Shown: positions 52,279 through 61,734, counted from the stretch's first letter. The stretch is DNA of 64,000 nucleotides from Labilibaculum euxinicum (GCF_009795715.1 NZ_WTCR01000015.1:1-64000), one strand, 5' to 3'. Notes: a model not told the origin generated them from the sequence alone. Made by a program: numbers and translations.

Positions 52279-55200
52279 TTAAAATTTAACGTTTAACGAA
52301 AATGTATAAGATTTTGACAATGGTAACGAAATACCTCCTGATTGATAAAATTCAGGATCAATTCCATTTAGCTTTTTGTCAGAATAAAGCAACCACAAAT
52401 TATAACCTTGCAAACTCACATTAGCCGATTGAACAAAAGTATTTTTCAATAAACTTTTAGGGAGTTGGTAGCTAACTTTTATATCTTTCAGTCTAATAAA
52501 ATCACCATCAGCAATTCTAACATCAGATTTATTATATAATTCATAAGGATTTAAACCGGCTTCATCTAATTTCTCAGCTTCAGATATGTCAAGTATAGCA
52601 GGGATATTCGTGATCTTTTCATCACCTTTAAACTGCCAACGATTAATTAACTCTCCTGGAAGAGACGAATAATCTGAATAAGAACTTTTATACGCATCAT
52701 CCAATCTTATTTTGTTACCATAGCGATAAACTAGAGAAAAACTGCAAGAAAGATTTTTATACGAAAAAGTATTTGTTAGACCGCCATACCCTTTTGGCGT
52801 TGTTGGCCCTTCGTATTTCAAATACTTCTCTATATCTTCACGTTCTTGTAAGTTAACATATTGGGTGATTTCTCCATCAGGACCATGAAAAGTTGGTACA
52901 CCATTAGAATCAAGACCAGCGAATGGAATGGAAAACAAACTACCTCTGGAATACCCCTTTAAATTAGTACCTAACATTTGTACAGCATTACCAATACTAG
53001 CTCGATTTTCCCATTTGGTAATCTTATCTTTTCCGTAACTAAAAGTAAAAAGAGTAGACCATTTGAAGTTGGGTGTTTCGATGTTTTTGGTATTTAAGGT
53101 AACTTCCACACCATTAACTTCCATTTCACCAATATTTCCATATTTGTATTTAACACCACCAACACCACTAGTTTCTACAATGCCAAGTAGATCTTTCGAA
53201 TTCCTCCTGTAATACTCAAATTCAGCATAAATCCGGTTTTTTAATAAAGCTACTTCTATTCCAGAGCTAAATTCATAAAGTTTTTCGAAAGTAAGTTCCC
53301 CATTTTCAAGATTTTCAATATCCAAAACAGTTTCTCGATCATCTGCAGTAGGTCTCAAAGGCTCTTTACCATATAAGGTTAGTGCACCACTTGCACCAAC
53401 AGGATTATCTCCAGAAAGTCCATAAGTTGCTTTCACTTTTAGCATATCGATTATCCCGTCACGGTTGAACCAATTCTCTTCGCTTATATTCCAAGCACCA
53501 CTAACATTCCATGTTGGCAAATAACGAGAATTGGTTGATTTTCCAGTTCTATTATCTCCAGCATAATTAGCCGTTGCATTAACAATATATTTTCCCTTGT
53601 AAGAATATGCTCCAGTTAAGAAAAAGCTTAAATATCTTCCTTGAGTAGGAGTTCGTGAAAAATAATCATCTCCACGAGTATCCAGGTATCTAATAAAATT
53701 AGGATCACTAACAATTATACCACCTTTATCATACATATAACCCCATCCCTCATTATAAGATTTCACGCGATCGTTATATCTAATTTCTTGTCCTAAAAGA
53801 AAGTTTAAATTATGAGTATCGTTAATAGCTAAGGAATAATCCAAACTATTACGCATATAGTAACTATTCAAAGAATAATCTGTAGTATTTAAAAATCCAC
53901 CTTTAGGCAAAACGGAAAACGGGTAACTAGCTGGATCATCAGCATCGTCAAATAGATATACATTATTCTCTCTAAAAAGTGGATTATCTGCCCTGTAAGA
54001 TTCAGCTTGATTAGAATTCTCATGTATTTTATGTTCAGCTTTACTGGTGTACCATCTTCCTTGTACGGCTGTATTAAACTTCAAATTCTTCTTAATCTTA
54101 TACTCCAAATCTGTCTGGAATATTAACTCATTCACTTTAAGATCAACATAATTGTGATCAACCTCATGCAAAATATTAAAAGGCGCATAATCTCTTCTGA
54201 AGTACTCCTTATTCCCTTCGGAATCATAAGGTCGTATACTTCTACTAGTGTACAATGCGTAATTAAAAGGGTTTATATCAAAATTACGTTCATAAACACC
54301 AGATATAGTATTAAATTCACGATCTTTTGAACCTGCTAAACGTTGATCTCTAATATTCCCTGACAATTTCAATCCAACCCTTAATTTCGGAGAAAGTTTA
54401 AAATCAGCTTTTAATTGTCCAGTATAATTTTTCACATTATCAGCAATAGTCTGGCCACTATCATTTAAATAACCAACAGAAGCATAAACCTTTGTGTTTT
54501 CATCCCCGCCATTTATAGAAACAGAGTGTTGTTGCTGTAATGAATTCTTAAAAAGAACATCAAACCAATCTGTATTTGCATTCGCATAAGGTTGAAGATA
54601 GTTATAATTCAAGCCCCCATTGGGTCCCCAAGCAATCTCTCTATTTGCGATTCCATTAAACATTTTACCCATTGCACCATGTGATCGTGCAGTAGCTCCT
54701 TTGGCTACATCAAGCCATCCTTTTTCATACAGTTCCTGATATACCTCCATCTCCGAACCTGAGTTCATAATGTCAAATTGCGAATATGATGGTTTACTTT
54801 TAACTGTAAAATTACTACTATAATTAACGGTTGTCTTTTGAATTTTCCCTTTCTTAGTTGTAATTACAACTACTCCATTCATGGCTCTTGCTCCATACAA
54901 AGCTGTTGCTGACGCATCCTTAAGAACTTGAAAAGATTCAATATCCTCAGGGTTAATACCAACCAATGCTGAACTCAAAACAGTAGACAAATTTCCTGAA
55001 GTTAAATCTTCATTAGATACTTCAACTGCATCTTCCATCACAACTCCATCAATTACCCAAAGTGGTTTATTTGAACCATTAATGGAAGCATTCCCTCTAA
55101 TACGAATCACTGGTGCAGCACCAAATGTACCAGATACATTTGCTATTTCAACCCCTGAAACAGCACCCTGAAGAGCCCTACTTGCATCAGGAACACCTGC

Positions 55201-55929
55201 CAATTTTACTTGTTCTGTTTTTATTGTAGTTGCTGATCCGGTGAATAATTTCCTATCAATCTTTTGATATCCAGTCACAACAACCTCATCAATTTGTTCT
55301 GAACCGGCAGCAAGAACAACATCTATTACTTTTTGATTCGTAACTGTGATTTCCTGAGTGTCCATACCAATAAATGAGAAAACCAAAATGGCCTCTGATG
55401 CATCCGGCAATTGAATGTTGTATTTTCCATCAATATTTGTGGTAGTTCCGATACTGGTACCTTTAATAAAAACAGAAACACCTGGTAACCCGACACCTGT
55501 ATTATCAGTAACAACACCGCCAACCTTTTTTTCCTCCACAACAGGTTTTTCTTCTTTTGCAGGAGTTACAGGTTTAGCTGCTGGTTTAATGATAATGACC
55601 TCGTCTCTAATTTCATACGTAAGTCCGGTATCTTTTAAGCAATCCGTTAATATGGTTTGAACGCTTTTGGGTGAAGCGCTTATAGTAACATTATTTACTT
55701 CTTTAATGTCATCAACATTGTAAAGAAATGTATAATTGGTTTTCTCCTTAACTTTTGCGAAAACCTCAATTAAAGAACCTCCTGTCATTTCCAACTCCAG
55801 AATTTCGCCCTGAAGGTTTGCTAATGTCTGAAAACTAAAGACATTAACTACCAGAAACAAAAGCAAGAGTCTTTTTGCAAGAAATGGTTTTCTTTTCTGC
55901 ATAAAAGACTTTTCCCGATTTTTTTTCAT
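52279..55929 (-). CDS. SusC/RagA-family TonB-linked outer-membrane transporter with STN domain
   Basis: 1216 codons, ATG start. Seen, in order: signal peptide to about residue 38; an STN signalling domain (residues about 45 to 113, GEILELEMTGGSLIEVFAKVKEKTNYTF); a linker rich in Lys/Glu/Pro; a carboxypeptidase-regulatory-like domain (about 137 to 215); the TonB-box DEVVVTGYQ; plug (VDGVVMEDAVEV, IESFQVLKDASATALYGARAMNGVVVITTKKG); and a barrel ending in FSLNVKF with terminal Phe. The STN domain is for signalling to FecR, whose gene lies 95 bp upstream. Confidence 0.96.
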   Translation of the reverse strand: MKKNREKSFMQKRKPFLAKRLLLLFLVVNVFSFQTLANLQGEILELEMTGGSLIEVFAKVKEKTNYTFLYNVDDIKEVNNVTISASPKSVQTILTDCLKDTGLTYEIRDEVIIIKPAAKPVTPAKEEKPVVEEKKVGGVVTDNTGVGLPGVSVFIKGTSIGTTTNIDGKYNIQLPDASEAILVFSFIGMDTQEITVTNQKVIDVVLAAGSEQIDEVVVTGYQKIDRKLFTGSATTIKTEQVKLAGVPDASRALQGAVSGVEIANVSGTFGAAPVIRIRGNASINGSNKPLWVIDGVVMEDAVEVSNEDLTSGNLSTVLSSALVGINPEDIESFQVLKDASATALYGARAMNGVVVITTKKGKIQKTTVNYSSNFTVKSKPSYSQFDIMNSGSEMEVYQELYEKGWLDVAKGATARSHGAMGKMFNGIANREIAWGPNGGLNYNYLQPYANANTDWFDVLFKNSLQQQHSVSINGGDENTKVYASVGYLNDSGQTIADNVKNYTGQLKADFKLSPKLRVGLKLSGNIRDQRLAGSKDREFNTISGVYERNFDINPFNYALYTSRSIRPYDSEGNKEYFRRDYAPFNILHEVDHNYVDLKVNELIFQTDLEYKIKKNLKFNTAVQGRWYTSKAEHKIHENSNQAESYRADNPLFRENNVYLFDDADDPASYPFSVLPKGGFLNTTDYSLNSYYMRNSLDYSLAINDTHNLNFLLGQEIRYNDRVKSYNEGWGYMYDKGGIIVSDPNFIRYLDTRGDDYFSRTPTQGRYLSFFLTGAYSYKGKYIVNATANYAGDNRTGKSTNSRYLPTWNVSGAWNISEENWFNRDGIIDMLKVKATYGLSGDNPVGASGALTLYGKEPLRPTADDRETVLDIENLENGELTFEKLYEFSSGIEVALLKNRIYAEFEYYRRNSKDLLGIVETSGVGGVKYKYGNIGEMEVNGVEVTLNTKNIETPNFKWSTLFTFSYGKDKITKWENRASIGNAVQMLGTNLKGYSRGSLFSIPFAGLDSNGVPTFHGPDGEITQYVNLQEREDIEKYLKYEGPTTPKGYGGLTNTFSYKNLSCSFSLVYRYGNKIRLDDAYKSSYSDYSSLPGELINRWQFKGDEKITNIPAILDISEAEKLDEAGLNPYELYNKSDVRIADGDFIRLKDIKVSYQLPKSLLKNTFVQSANVSLQGYNLWLLYSDKKLNGIDPEFYQSGGISLPLSKSYTFSLNVKF

Positions 55930-55992
55930 AATTTTGAATGTGATTTGGTTAGTACTGCATTTCTCCTCAAAAAGAAATGTTTATTGACTTTG

Positions 55993-56018
55993 CCGGGGTT
56001 TGTGGCTGCAAACTCCGG
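55993..56018. other. hairpin between FecR and SusC genes
   Basis: CCGGGGTTTG and CAAACTCCGG form a 10-bp stem (one G-U on the plus strand) around TGGCTG. In the coding (minus) orientation one A-C mismatch remains and there is no T run. In the plus orientation it is followed by eight T, so it is a better terminator of antisense transcripts, or an mRNA stabiliser/attenuator for susC. Confidence 0.4.
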
Positions 56019-56024
56019 TTTTTT

Positions 56025-57203
56025 TTATTTGCAATTTTCTTCGATCATAACACTACGATCTTTTATTGTGAATTTTACTTTTTCAGTTACTTCTATCATA
56101 TCAAGAATGCTGTTAATATTATCATAGCGGGCAACATCTCCTGTGTATTTTAAATGTTTTATTGAATTGCTCAAGAAAAACACATCAACATCATACCACC
56201 GTGACAATCTAATCATTATATCCTCCAAGCTTTTGTTTTCGAAAACAAAACGTCCGTCTTTCCAAGCCGTATATAATCTTGTGTCAACAATTTTTTTTGA
56301 AGTTTTACCATTCAATTTATTAAAACACAATTGATCATTCGGTAATAATTTCTGACTAGTACCACGAAAATCATCGTCAACCTCAACCTTGCCTTCAACC
56401 AAAGTCGTGAAAATATCATCCTGATCATTATATGCATTTACATTAAAAGACGTTCCCAAAACTTTAACCTCAGCAGTAGTTACATCAACAACAAATGGAT
56501 GTTCCTTGTCTTTTGCCACCTGAAAAAAGGCTTCCCCTTCCAATTGTACTTTTCTCACTCCCGTGCCAAACTGAGAAGGATATCTCAATTTAGAATTTGA
56601 ATTCAACCAAATCTTAGTTCCATCTGCAAGAGTCAGCTTGTATTCTCCTCCTTTGGGAATAATAATGGTATTGTATGTCAGCCGTTCCTCACTTACCTTT
56701 TCTGCAACATTACTATAAACCAACTCTTTCGAATTATTGGATATCTGTATCCCTTTTTCTTCCAGATTAACTTTTTCGCTCAATTGATATTTCTCACCAC
56801 CACTTAATACCAGCAGGGCTTGATTTTTACCAGGCAAAATCGCGATGGGCTCATCGTGAACAGAATTGTTGCTAATAGTATACAAAAAGCCTCCAACACC
56901 TACGGCAACAATCAGCATCGCAGCAATCTTCATTACCTGTTGCTTTAATTGAATTCGCCTGTCTCTTCGTACTTTAGTTTGTATTTGCTTCCAAACATCT
57001 TCTTTATTTGCACTTTCAAGTTTTGCCTCTTTCTTGAAGTACAGTTTCTCCGGGTTTTGAGCAAGTTTATGAAAAAGCACAAGATTTTCCTCTCCTGCAT
57101 GTTTCCACTCCTCCAAAAATTGCTCTTCTTCTGCGTTCAGCTTCCCCTCAAGCCTCTTCACAATTAAATCTGCAATTTTAAAACCAGATGGTAAATTAGT
57201 CAT
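56025..57203 (-). CDS. FecR-family anti-sigma factor
   Basis: 392 codons, ATG start. Membrane-spanning sensor that holds the ECF sigma factor and is triggered by the STN domain of the cognate transporter. Seen: cytosolic N-terminal sigma-binding region (residues 1 to about 85, GKLNAEEEQFLEEWKHA), one membrane segment at about 90 to 110 (IAAMLIVAVGVGGFLYTI), and the periplasmic FecR domain with IIIPKGGEYKLTLADGTKIWLNSNSKLRYP and AEVKVLGTSFNVNAY, then DUF4974-like end. Between ECF sigma gene and susC. Confidence 0.95.
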   Translation of the reverse strand: MTNLPSGFKIADLIVKRLEGKLNAEEEQFLEEWKHAGEENLVLFHKLAQNPEKLYFKKEAKLESANKEDVWKQIQTKVRRDRRIQLKQQVMKIAAMLIVAVGVGGFLYTISNNSVHDEPIAILPGKNQALLVLSGGEKYQLSEKVNLEEKGIQISNNSKELVYSNVAEKVSEERLTYNTIIIPKGGEYKLTLADGTKIWLNSNSKLRYPSQFGTGVRKVQLEGEAFFQVAKDKEHPFVVDVTTAEVKVLGTSFNVNAYNDQDDIFTTLVEGKVEVDDDFRGTSQKLLPNDQLCFNKLNGKTSKKIVDTRLYTAWKDGRFVFENKSLEDIMIRLSRWYDVDVFFLSNSIKHLKYTGDVARYDNINSILDMIEVTEKVKFTIKDRSVMIEENCK

Positions 57204-57252
57204 ATTACAATTTTCTGTGTGCGATTAACATTTATTATAACAGGCAACATGA

Positions 57253-57293
57253 AAAAAAGGGTGACAAAAGTTTTAACTTTTACCACCCTTTTT
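57253..57293 (-). terminator. terminator between the ECF sigma and fecR genes
   Basis: On the minus strand AAAAAGGGTGGTAAAAGTT and AACTTTTGTCACCCTTTTTTT pair as a long stem with one or two mismatches, ending in a T run. It lies after the sigma gene and 50 bp before fecR, so the two are likely separate transcripts or attenuated. Confidence 0.75.
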
Positions 57294-57315
57294 AATATTT
57301 CGCTTCTACTCAATT

Positions 57316-57870
57316 CTAAATGAAGTATAGAATCGAGAACAAATTCTTTAAATTCTCTTTTAAAAATTTACTTGCTCTTTGCTTTTGTGTCTTAACAGTA
57401 TTGATAGATATATCCAAATCTTCAGCTATTTCAGCATTTTTTAATCCTTTTAGGCTTAATAAGTAAATTAATCTGGCAGATTCAGGCAATTTATGAACCG
57501 TTTCTTTAATAATTCGACTCACTTCTTCTTCAATCACATTATGAAGAAAGTAATCCTCATCACAGATATTTTTATCGGATTGCCCCTCGTAAGATTTACG
57601 GACTTTTTGATGTTCAATTTGATTTAAGCATGAATTACGAACTGTTTTGTACAAAAATGCTCGCATCGCGCCTTCATGATAAAAAGATGATCTTTTTTCC
57701 CAAATTTTAATAAAAGTTTCCTGAATTATATCTTCAACAACATCTTGTGCCAAAACATATTTATGACCAAACAGAAACAGCGCATCAAAATACTTATCGT
57801 ACAATATTTTAAATGAGTCCTGATTACCATTCCTAAATAACTTTAGGAAAGTTTGATCGAAGGTTTTCAT
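57316..57870 (-). CDS. ECF-type RNA polymerase sigma factor
   Basis: 184 codons, ATG start. Seen: sigma region 2 (FKILYDKYFDALFLFGHKYVL, EDIIQETFIKIWEKRSSF, AFLYKTVRNSCLNQI, residues about 18 to 85) and region 4 (LPESARLIYLLSLKGLKNAEIAEDLDISINTVKTQKQRA, about 130 to 168). Length and pattern match the Bacteroidota-type ECF sigma paired with FecR. It probably drives the downstream susC operon when the transporter is loaded. Confidence 0.95.
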   Translation of the reverse strand: MKTFDQTFLKLFRNGNQDSFKILYDKYFDALFLFGHKYVLAQDVVEDIIQETFIKIWEKRSSFYHEGAMRAFLYKTVRNSCLNQIEHQKVRKSYEGQSDKNICDEDYFLHNVIEEEVSRIIKETVHKLPESARLIYLLSLKGLKNAEIAEDLDISINTVKTQKQRASKFLKENLKNLFSILYFI

Positions 57871-58023
57871 AGTTAGTAGTGGTTAATAATATTAAAACAG
57901 GGCTAACAATATTATAAATTATTTTCAGAATAATGCTAATTATCAACCAAGTATTTTCCCTAAACGTTCTAAAATTCACTTTTTTCCGTGCTAAATAAAA
58001 TTCAAATTTTTAAATTACTGATA

Positions 58024-58053
58024 CAAAAAAAAGGATGTCCAAAGAACATCCTT
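58024..58053 (-). terminator. terminator after the C1 peptidase gene
   Basis: On the minus strand AAAGGATGTTC and GGACATCCTTTTTTTT pair around TTT; 22 bp after the stop. Confidence 0.88.
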
Positions 58054-58074
58054 TCACTTATTTCCCAATCTTTA

Positions 58075-59256
58075 TTACAAACCCAATTTCTTTTTCAATT
58101 CTTTAGGTATCGCATCTTTATGAACCATTACAGCCACAGTTTTAAGCTTCACATAAGCTTCACTCATGTTTAAATAGCCGCCAAATTGATTGCTGTTTTC
58201 AGCCCAGGAATTTTTTGTTTTATAATAAACCTTTCCATACTGATCCTTAACAATTCCTGTTAAATGCATCAAATGATCATCTGTCGTTTCAAAATCATCA
58301 AAGGTGGCCTGACGAAGCTCTTGGCTTACTTCGGGCTCAATATCTTTTTTACTATTTCCCTTTTCATCTTTTGCCAGATCTTTCTCCCACTTTGCAATTT
58401 CAGAATCAGTCATATCAACCGTTTTTTCTGATGGCAAAACAGCATACCCATTTCGATGAGAAAATCCTTTTTCACTAACATCACCGTCCCAACAAACTGA
58501 AAAGCCATTATTGAGAGCGTAGTTAATTACCTCCATCATATCATCCATAGGTACATTATAATACAAATCATCTGACCAATTATCCGGAATCTCCAAATTA
58601 ATTTTCTGATAAAAAGGATGATGACTATATGAAGTCAGTTCAATGTAATCATCCGGATTAAAACCTAATTTCTCAGCATAAGAAACAGGAGTGTATTCAA
58701 CTCCATCCAATTCAAAATTACTTGGTACTTTTCCCATATAAGTATCTAACACTGCATTTATTGATTCCTCCCAAACAGGGGTAATCTTTCTATTTGGATT
58801 TTTAATAACCTCATCCAGCATAGCTTTGGTCGATTGAAGCATCTCTTTATGGATGTGAAAACCGCTGCCATACTTATTCCCTGAATAAACACTTTCCGGA
58901 ACAAATCCATTTTCTTTTACTACGTTTAGAACATCATGAGCTTGTCCTCCTTCACTATAGTTTCCTTTGCCATGGTAACGAAAATACCTTTTGGCTTTCT
59001 GAGAATAAGCTAACCGAACAATATACATTTCTGATAAATCAATTTCAGGTGCTCCCATACGCAGTAACTCAGTTTCGATATACGAGATTCCTGCAAAGCA
59101 CCAGCAGGTTCCTGTACTTTGCTGATTTTTAACCGATGTTGTTGGAATATCTACCACAGTAGAATAAACCTTTTCTTCTTTCGTTGTTTCTTGCGCCATT
59201 GTAAGATTAACACTAAAAAAGGCAAGAATAATGATTGTTAAAAATGTTTTCTTCAT
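58075..59256 (-). CDS. secreted papain-like C1 peptidase (bleomycin hydrolase/aminopeptidase C-like)
   Basis: 393 codons, ATG start. Signal peptide MKKTFLTIIILAFFSVNLTMA with cleavage after MAQ. Seen: the C1 active site VKNQQSTGTCWCFAG (oxyanion Gln and nucleophile Cys51), the catalytic His in DDHLMHLTGI and Asn in KTKNSWAE. The insertions and the C-terminus KKKLGL are typical of bleomycin hydrolase-type enzymes, but a signal peptide points to export. It lies upstream of the ECF/FecR/SusCD locus on the same strand and has its own terminator, so it may be a partner in peptide use. Confidence 0.9.
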   Translation of the reverse strand: MKKTFLTIIILAFFSVNLTMAQETTKEEKVYSTVVDIPTTSVKNQQSTGTCWCFAGISYIETELLRMGAPEIDLSEMYIVRLAYSQKAKRYFRYHGKGNYSEGGQAHDVLNVVKENGFVPESVYSGNKYGSGFHIHKEMLQSTKAMLDEVIKNPNRKITPVWEESINAVLDTYMGKVPSNFELDGVEYTPVSYAEKLGFNPDDYIELTSYSHHPFYQKINLEIPDNWSDDLYYNVPMDDMMEVINYALNNGFSVCWDGDVSEKGFSHRNGYAVLPSEKTVDMTDSEIAKWEKDLAKDEKGNSKKDIEPEVSQELRQATFDDFETTDDHLMHLTGIVKDQYGKVYYKTKNSWAENSNQFGGYLNMSEAYVKLKTVAVMVHKDAIPKELKKKLGL

Positions 59257-59314
59257 CGTTTTAGTACGTATTTGTTGTTAGTATATTATATTCTAAAGGA
59301 ACTTATTAATTTGT

Positions 59315-59671
59315 CTATTTCAAATTCATTAATTCATTCTGTTTCTTTTTAGTCATCTTAGCAACAACCTGATCATACGAATCATCAATCCATTGCTCTA
59401 GTTGCCGATCTGATACACTACCATCTATAACTACAGTATTCCAATATTTTTTATTCATATGATATCCAGGTAATACCGAAGAATACATCTCACGTAATTC
59501 AATGGCTTTTTCGGGATCACACTTCACATTCATTTGAAGTTCACCTGTTATATTTGTGAGCAAAAACATTTTATCCAGCACCTTAAAAACCAAGGTTTCT
59601 TCATCGAATGGAAATCCCTCACTTACAGCAATTTTTGAAAGACAATACTCTCTTAATTCCTCAATATTCAT
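59315..59671 (-). CDS. MmcQ/YjbR-family protein
   Basis: 118 codons from ATG 59671; the open frame reaches 59713 with a TTG but the extra 14 residues are not family-like. Seen: MNIEELREYCLSKIAVSEGFPFDEETLVFKVLDKMF at the N-terminus (described at positions 1 to 36), KCDPEKAIELREMY, PGYHMNKKYWNTV and SYDQVVAKMTKKKQNEL. The fold is a CyaY-like/double-wing protein often said to bind DNA, but no function is established. Monocistronic. Confidence 0.88.
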   Translation of the reverse strand: MNIEELREYCLSKIAVSEGFPFDEETLVFKVLDKMFLLTNITGELQMNVKCDPEKAIELREMYSSVLPGYHMNKKYWNTVVIDGSVSDRQLEQWIDDSYDQVVAKMTKKKQNELMNLK

Positions 59672-59811
59672 CTGTATATATTTGTTAGATTGCAACTTAA
59701 ACAATGAAAACAAATATAAATACTTTTAAATAAAAGCCTAAATTTTCATGTATTAAGATGAAGAAAGATGTGGTTCTTAAGTTTCTGTAAGTTTACAAAC
59801 ATAAACCTCCT

Positions 59812-59842
59812 TACTATAAACAGAATTCACCTGTTTATAGTA
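59812..59842. promoter_or_regulatory. 12-bp inverted repeat before the receiver gene
   Basis: TACTATAAACAG and CTGTTTATAGTA are perfect complements around the 7-nt spacer AATTCAC. No T run follows, so it is more likely an operator or a leader hairpin than a terminator. It lies 121 bp upstream of the receiver start and 141 bp upstream of the YjbR start on the other strand; either gene may be controlled. Confidence 0.45.
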
Positions 59843-59962
59843 TAAATAAGGCATTTGTTAAACACTGAAAAAATATTTTTAACCTAGAAACAAATGATTT
59901 TTTTTTTACTTCTCTCAATTTTGTATATTTAGTTCACAGAAAAGTAAGAAATAGATATACTC

Positions 59963-60364
59963 ATGAAAGAAACTGGCTACGCCCAAAAATACAATTGGAA
60001 AAACAAACGAATTCTCATTGTTGAAGATGAAGAGATTAACAACATGTTTTTCGATGCAGCTTTAAGCAGAACTGAGTCGAAACTGTTGTGGGCAAAAAAT
60101 GGGAAAGAAGCGGTTGATATCATTGAAGAATCAGATGATATTGATGTCATTTTAATGGACATCAGATTACCTATAATGGACGGTTGCGAAGCCACCCGCA
60201 GAATCAAAAAAAATCACAAAGAAATTCCAATCATTGCTCAAACTGCATATGCACTTGAAGGGGACAAGGAACGCATATTGGATGCCGGCTGTGACGATTA
60301 TCTATCAAAACCAATTCGTTTTGAAGAACTTTTATCAACTATCGATAAATATCTTGCCGATTAA
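59963..60364 (+). CDS. stand-alone response regulator receiver
   Basis: 133 codons, ATG start. Single receiver domain without output domain. Seen: acidic pair in IVEDEEIN, phosphoacceptor Asp in VILMDIRLPIMDG (about Asp66), switch Thr in AQTAYALEG, and Lys in DYLSKPI. It resembles the receiver at 15870 (YNW lead, EDE motif, AQTAY). Its 3' end touches the yraN gene on the opposite strand, with a 4-bp overlap of stops. No kinase is adjacent. Confidence 0.92.
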   Translation: MKETGYAQKYNWKNKRILIVEDEEINNMFFDAALSRTESKLLWAKNGKEAVDIIEESDDIDVILMDIRLPIMDGCEATRRIKKNHKEIPIIAQTAYALEGDKERILDAGCDDYLSKPIRFEELLSTIDKYLAD

Positions 60365-60726
60365 TCAACAGGTGCACTAAAAGCATCTTCGATGTGTTCA
60401 ATTACAAATTCTGCATCTTGTTTTATCACACTTATTACATCGAATCGTACTTCTTGTACTATTTCTTTTGAATCGACATATCCCTGTGTTGCACGTACCA
60501 AAAATTTAATTTTTGAGAGTGTAATGGCATCAGCCGGGTGCTCAAAATATTCGGTTGATCTCGATTTAACTTCCACAACAACCAAAAGATCATCTTTTAC
60601 AGCTACAATATCCAACTCCTTCTTTTGATAAATCCAATTACGATCCAGAATTTTATACCCATTTTGAAGCAAATGCTTCGCAGCAAGGTCTTCGCCCATT
60701 TTCCCTAAGTCATTGTGTGCAGCCAT
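60361..60726 (-). CDS. yraN: YraN/UPF0102-family putative nuclease
   Basis: 121 codons, ATG start. Seen: GEDLAAKHLLQNGYKILDRNW and the endonuclease-like core KKELDIVAVKDDLLVVVEVKSRS (residues about 35 to 57, D and E-x-K of a PD-(D/E)XK fold). The family is conserved in bacteria and thought to be a Holliday-junction-resolvase-related nuclease; its role is not proven. It starts two bases after the LD-carboxypeptidase stop, so it is in the same operon. Confidence 0.92.
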   Translation of the reverse strand: MAAHNDLGKMGEDLAAKHLLQNGYKILDRNWIYQKKELDIVAVKDDLLVVVEVKSRSTEYFEHPADAITLSKIKFLVRATQGYVDSKEIVQEVRFDVISVIKQDAEFVIEHIEDAFSAPVD

Positions 60727-60728
60727 AA

Positions 60729-61655
60729 TTATTCCATTTCCTTATATTTATCCCATGTAAACTTCGCTCCTTTTTCACTTACATCCAACCTTAAAAATCT
60801 ACCAAACGGCAAAGCCCAATTTTCCTTGATATGACCGGCAGGAAAATCGAAAACAACCGGATAAGAATAATTTTCAATGGACTCTAAAATAATTTCGTAA
60901 GCAGTTTTTCCAAAATCAGGATTTCCTTCCTTCATATCGCTCATACCTCCAATAATCAATCCCTGAAGTTCTGATAATTTACCACCCATTTTTAAATTCT
61001 TCATCATTCTGTCCAAATGATACAATTCTTCTCCAACATCTTCAATAAAAAGAATTTTCCCATGCGGTTCAAAATCCATTACAGTTCCGCGTAAACTATA
61101 AAGAATAGATAAATTCCCCCCTATTAATTCTCCCTCTGTAACACCATTTCGATTTAATTCGTGAGAAGAAATTTCATAATTTTCCAAATCCCCGGCTAAT
61201 GAATGCAAAAGAGTTGATAGTGAATTATCTTCCTTCTCCTTCAATGAAGGAAAATTAACGGGCATAGTCGCATGTATACTTTCCACTCCTAATATATTAT
61301 TCAAATAGCTGTGAAATACAGTGATATCACTATATCCAACAATCCATTTTGGATTGCGAATAAACAGATCAAAATCTAAATGCTCCAATATTCGCACACT
61401 CCCATATCCACCTCTGGCACAAAGAACAGCTTTTATCTCAGGATCATCTAACATGAGCTGAAGATCTCGCAACCGATTCATATCACTGCCTGCAAATTGA
61501 TTTTCAACATCAAACACATGATTTCCCAGAACGACTTTATAACCCGCCTCTTCCAATCTAGTGACTGCAATTCCCACTTTTTCAGGATTAATTTTTCCCG
61601 CGGGAGAGATGATTCCAATTTTATCTCCTTTTACTAAAGCAGCCGGCTGATACAT
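60729..61655 (-). CDS. S66-family LD-carboxypeptidase (muramoyltetrapeptide carboxypeptidase)
   Basis: 308 codons, ATG start. The enzyme removes the terminal D-Ala from murein tetrapeptides during recycling. Seen: GDKIGIISPAGKINPEKV at the N-terminus, ARGGYGSVRIL, catalytic Ser in WIVGYSDIT at about 109, the Glu in GELIGGNLSILYSL and LFIEDVGEELYHLDRM, and the C-terminal VFDFPAGHIKENWALPFG with the catalytic His. Length is typical. Upstream of yraN and divergent from metG. Confidence 0.94.
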   Translation of the reverse strand: MYQPAALVKGDKIGIISPAGKINPEKVGIAVTRLEEAGYKVVLGNHVFDVENQFAGSDMNRLRDLQLMLDDPEIKAVLCARGGYGSVRILEHLDFDLFIRNPKWIVGYSDITVFHSYLNNILGVESIHATMPVNFPSLKEKEDNSLSTLLHSLAGDLENYEISSHELNRNGVTEGELIGGNLSILYSLRGTVMDFEPHGKILFIEDVGEELYHLDRMMKNLKMGGKLSELQGLIIGGMSDMKEGNPDFGKTAYEIILESIENYSYPVVFDFPAGHIKENWALPFGRFLRLDVSEKGAKFTWDKYKEME

Positions 61656-61734
61656 ATCTATTTAGTTTTTTTGAAGTAAGAACAAATTAAGAATAAAATA
61701 CAAATGGATAACTACGTTTTTGCCAATTCTATCT

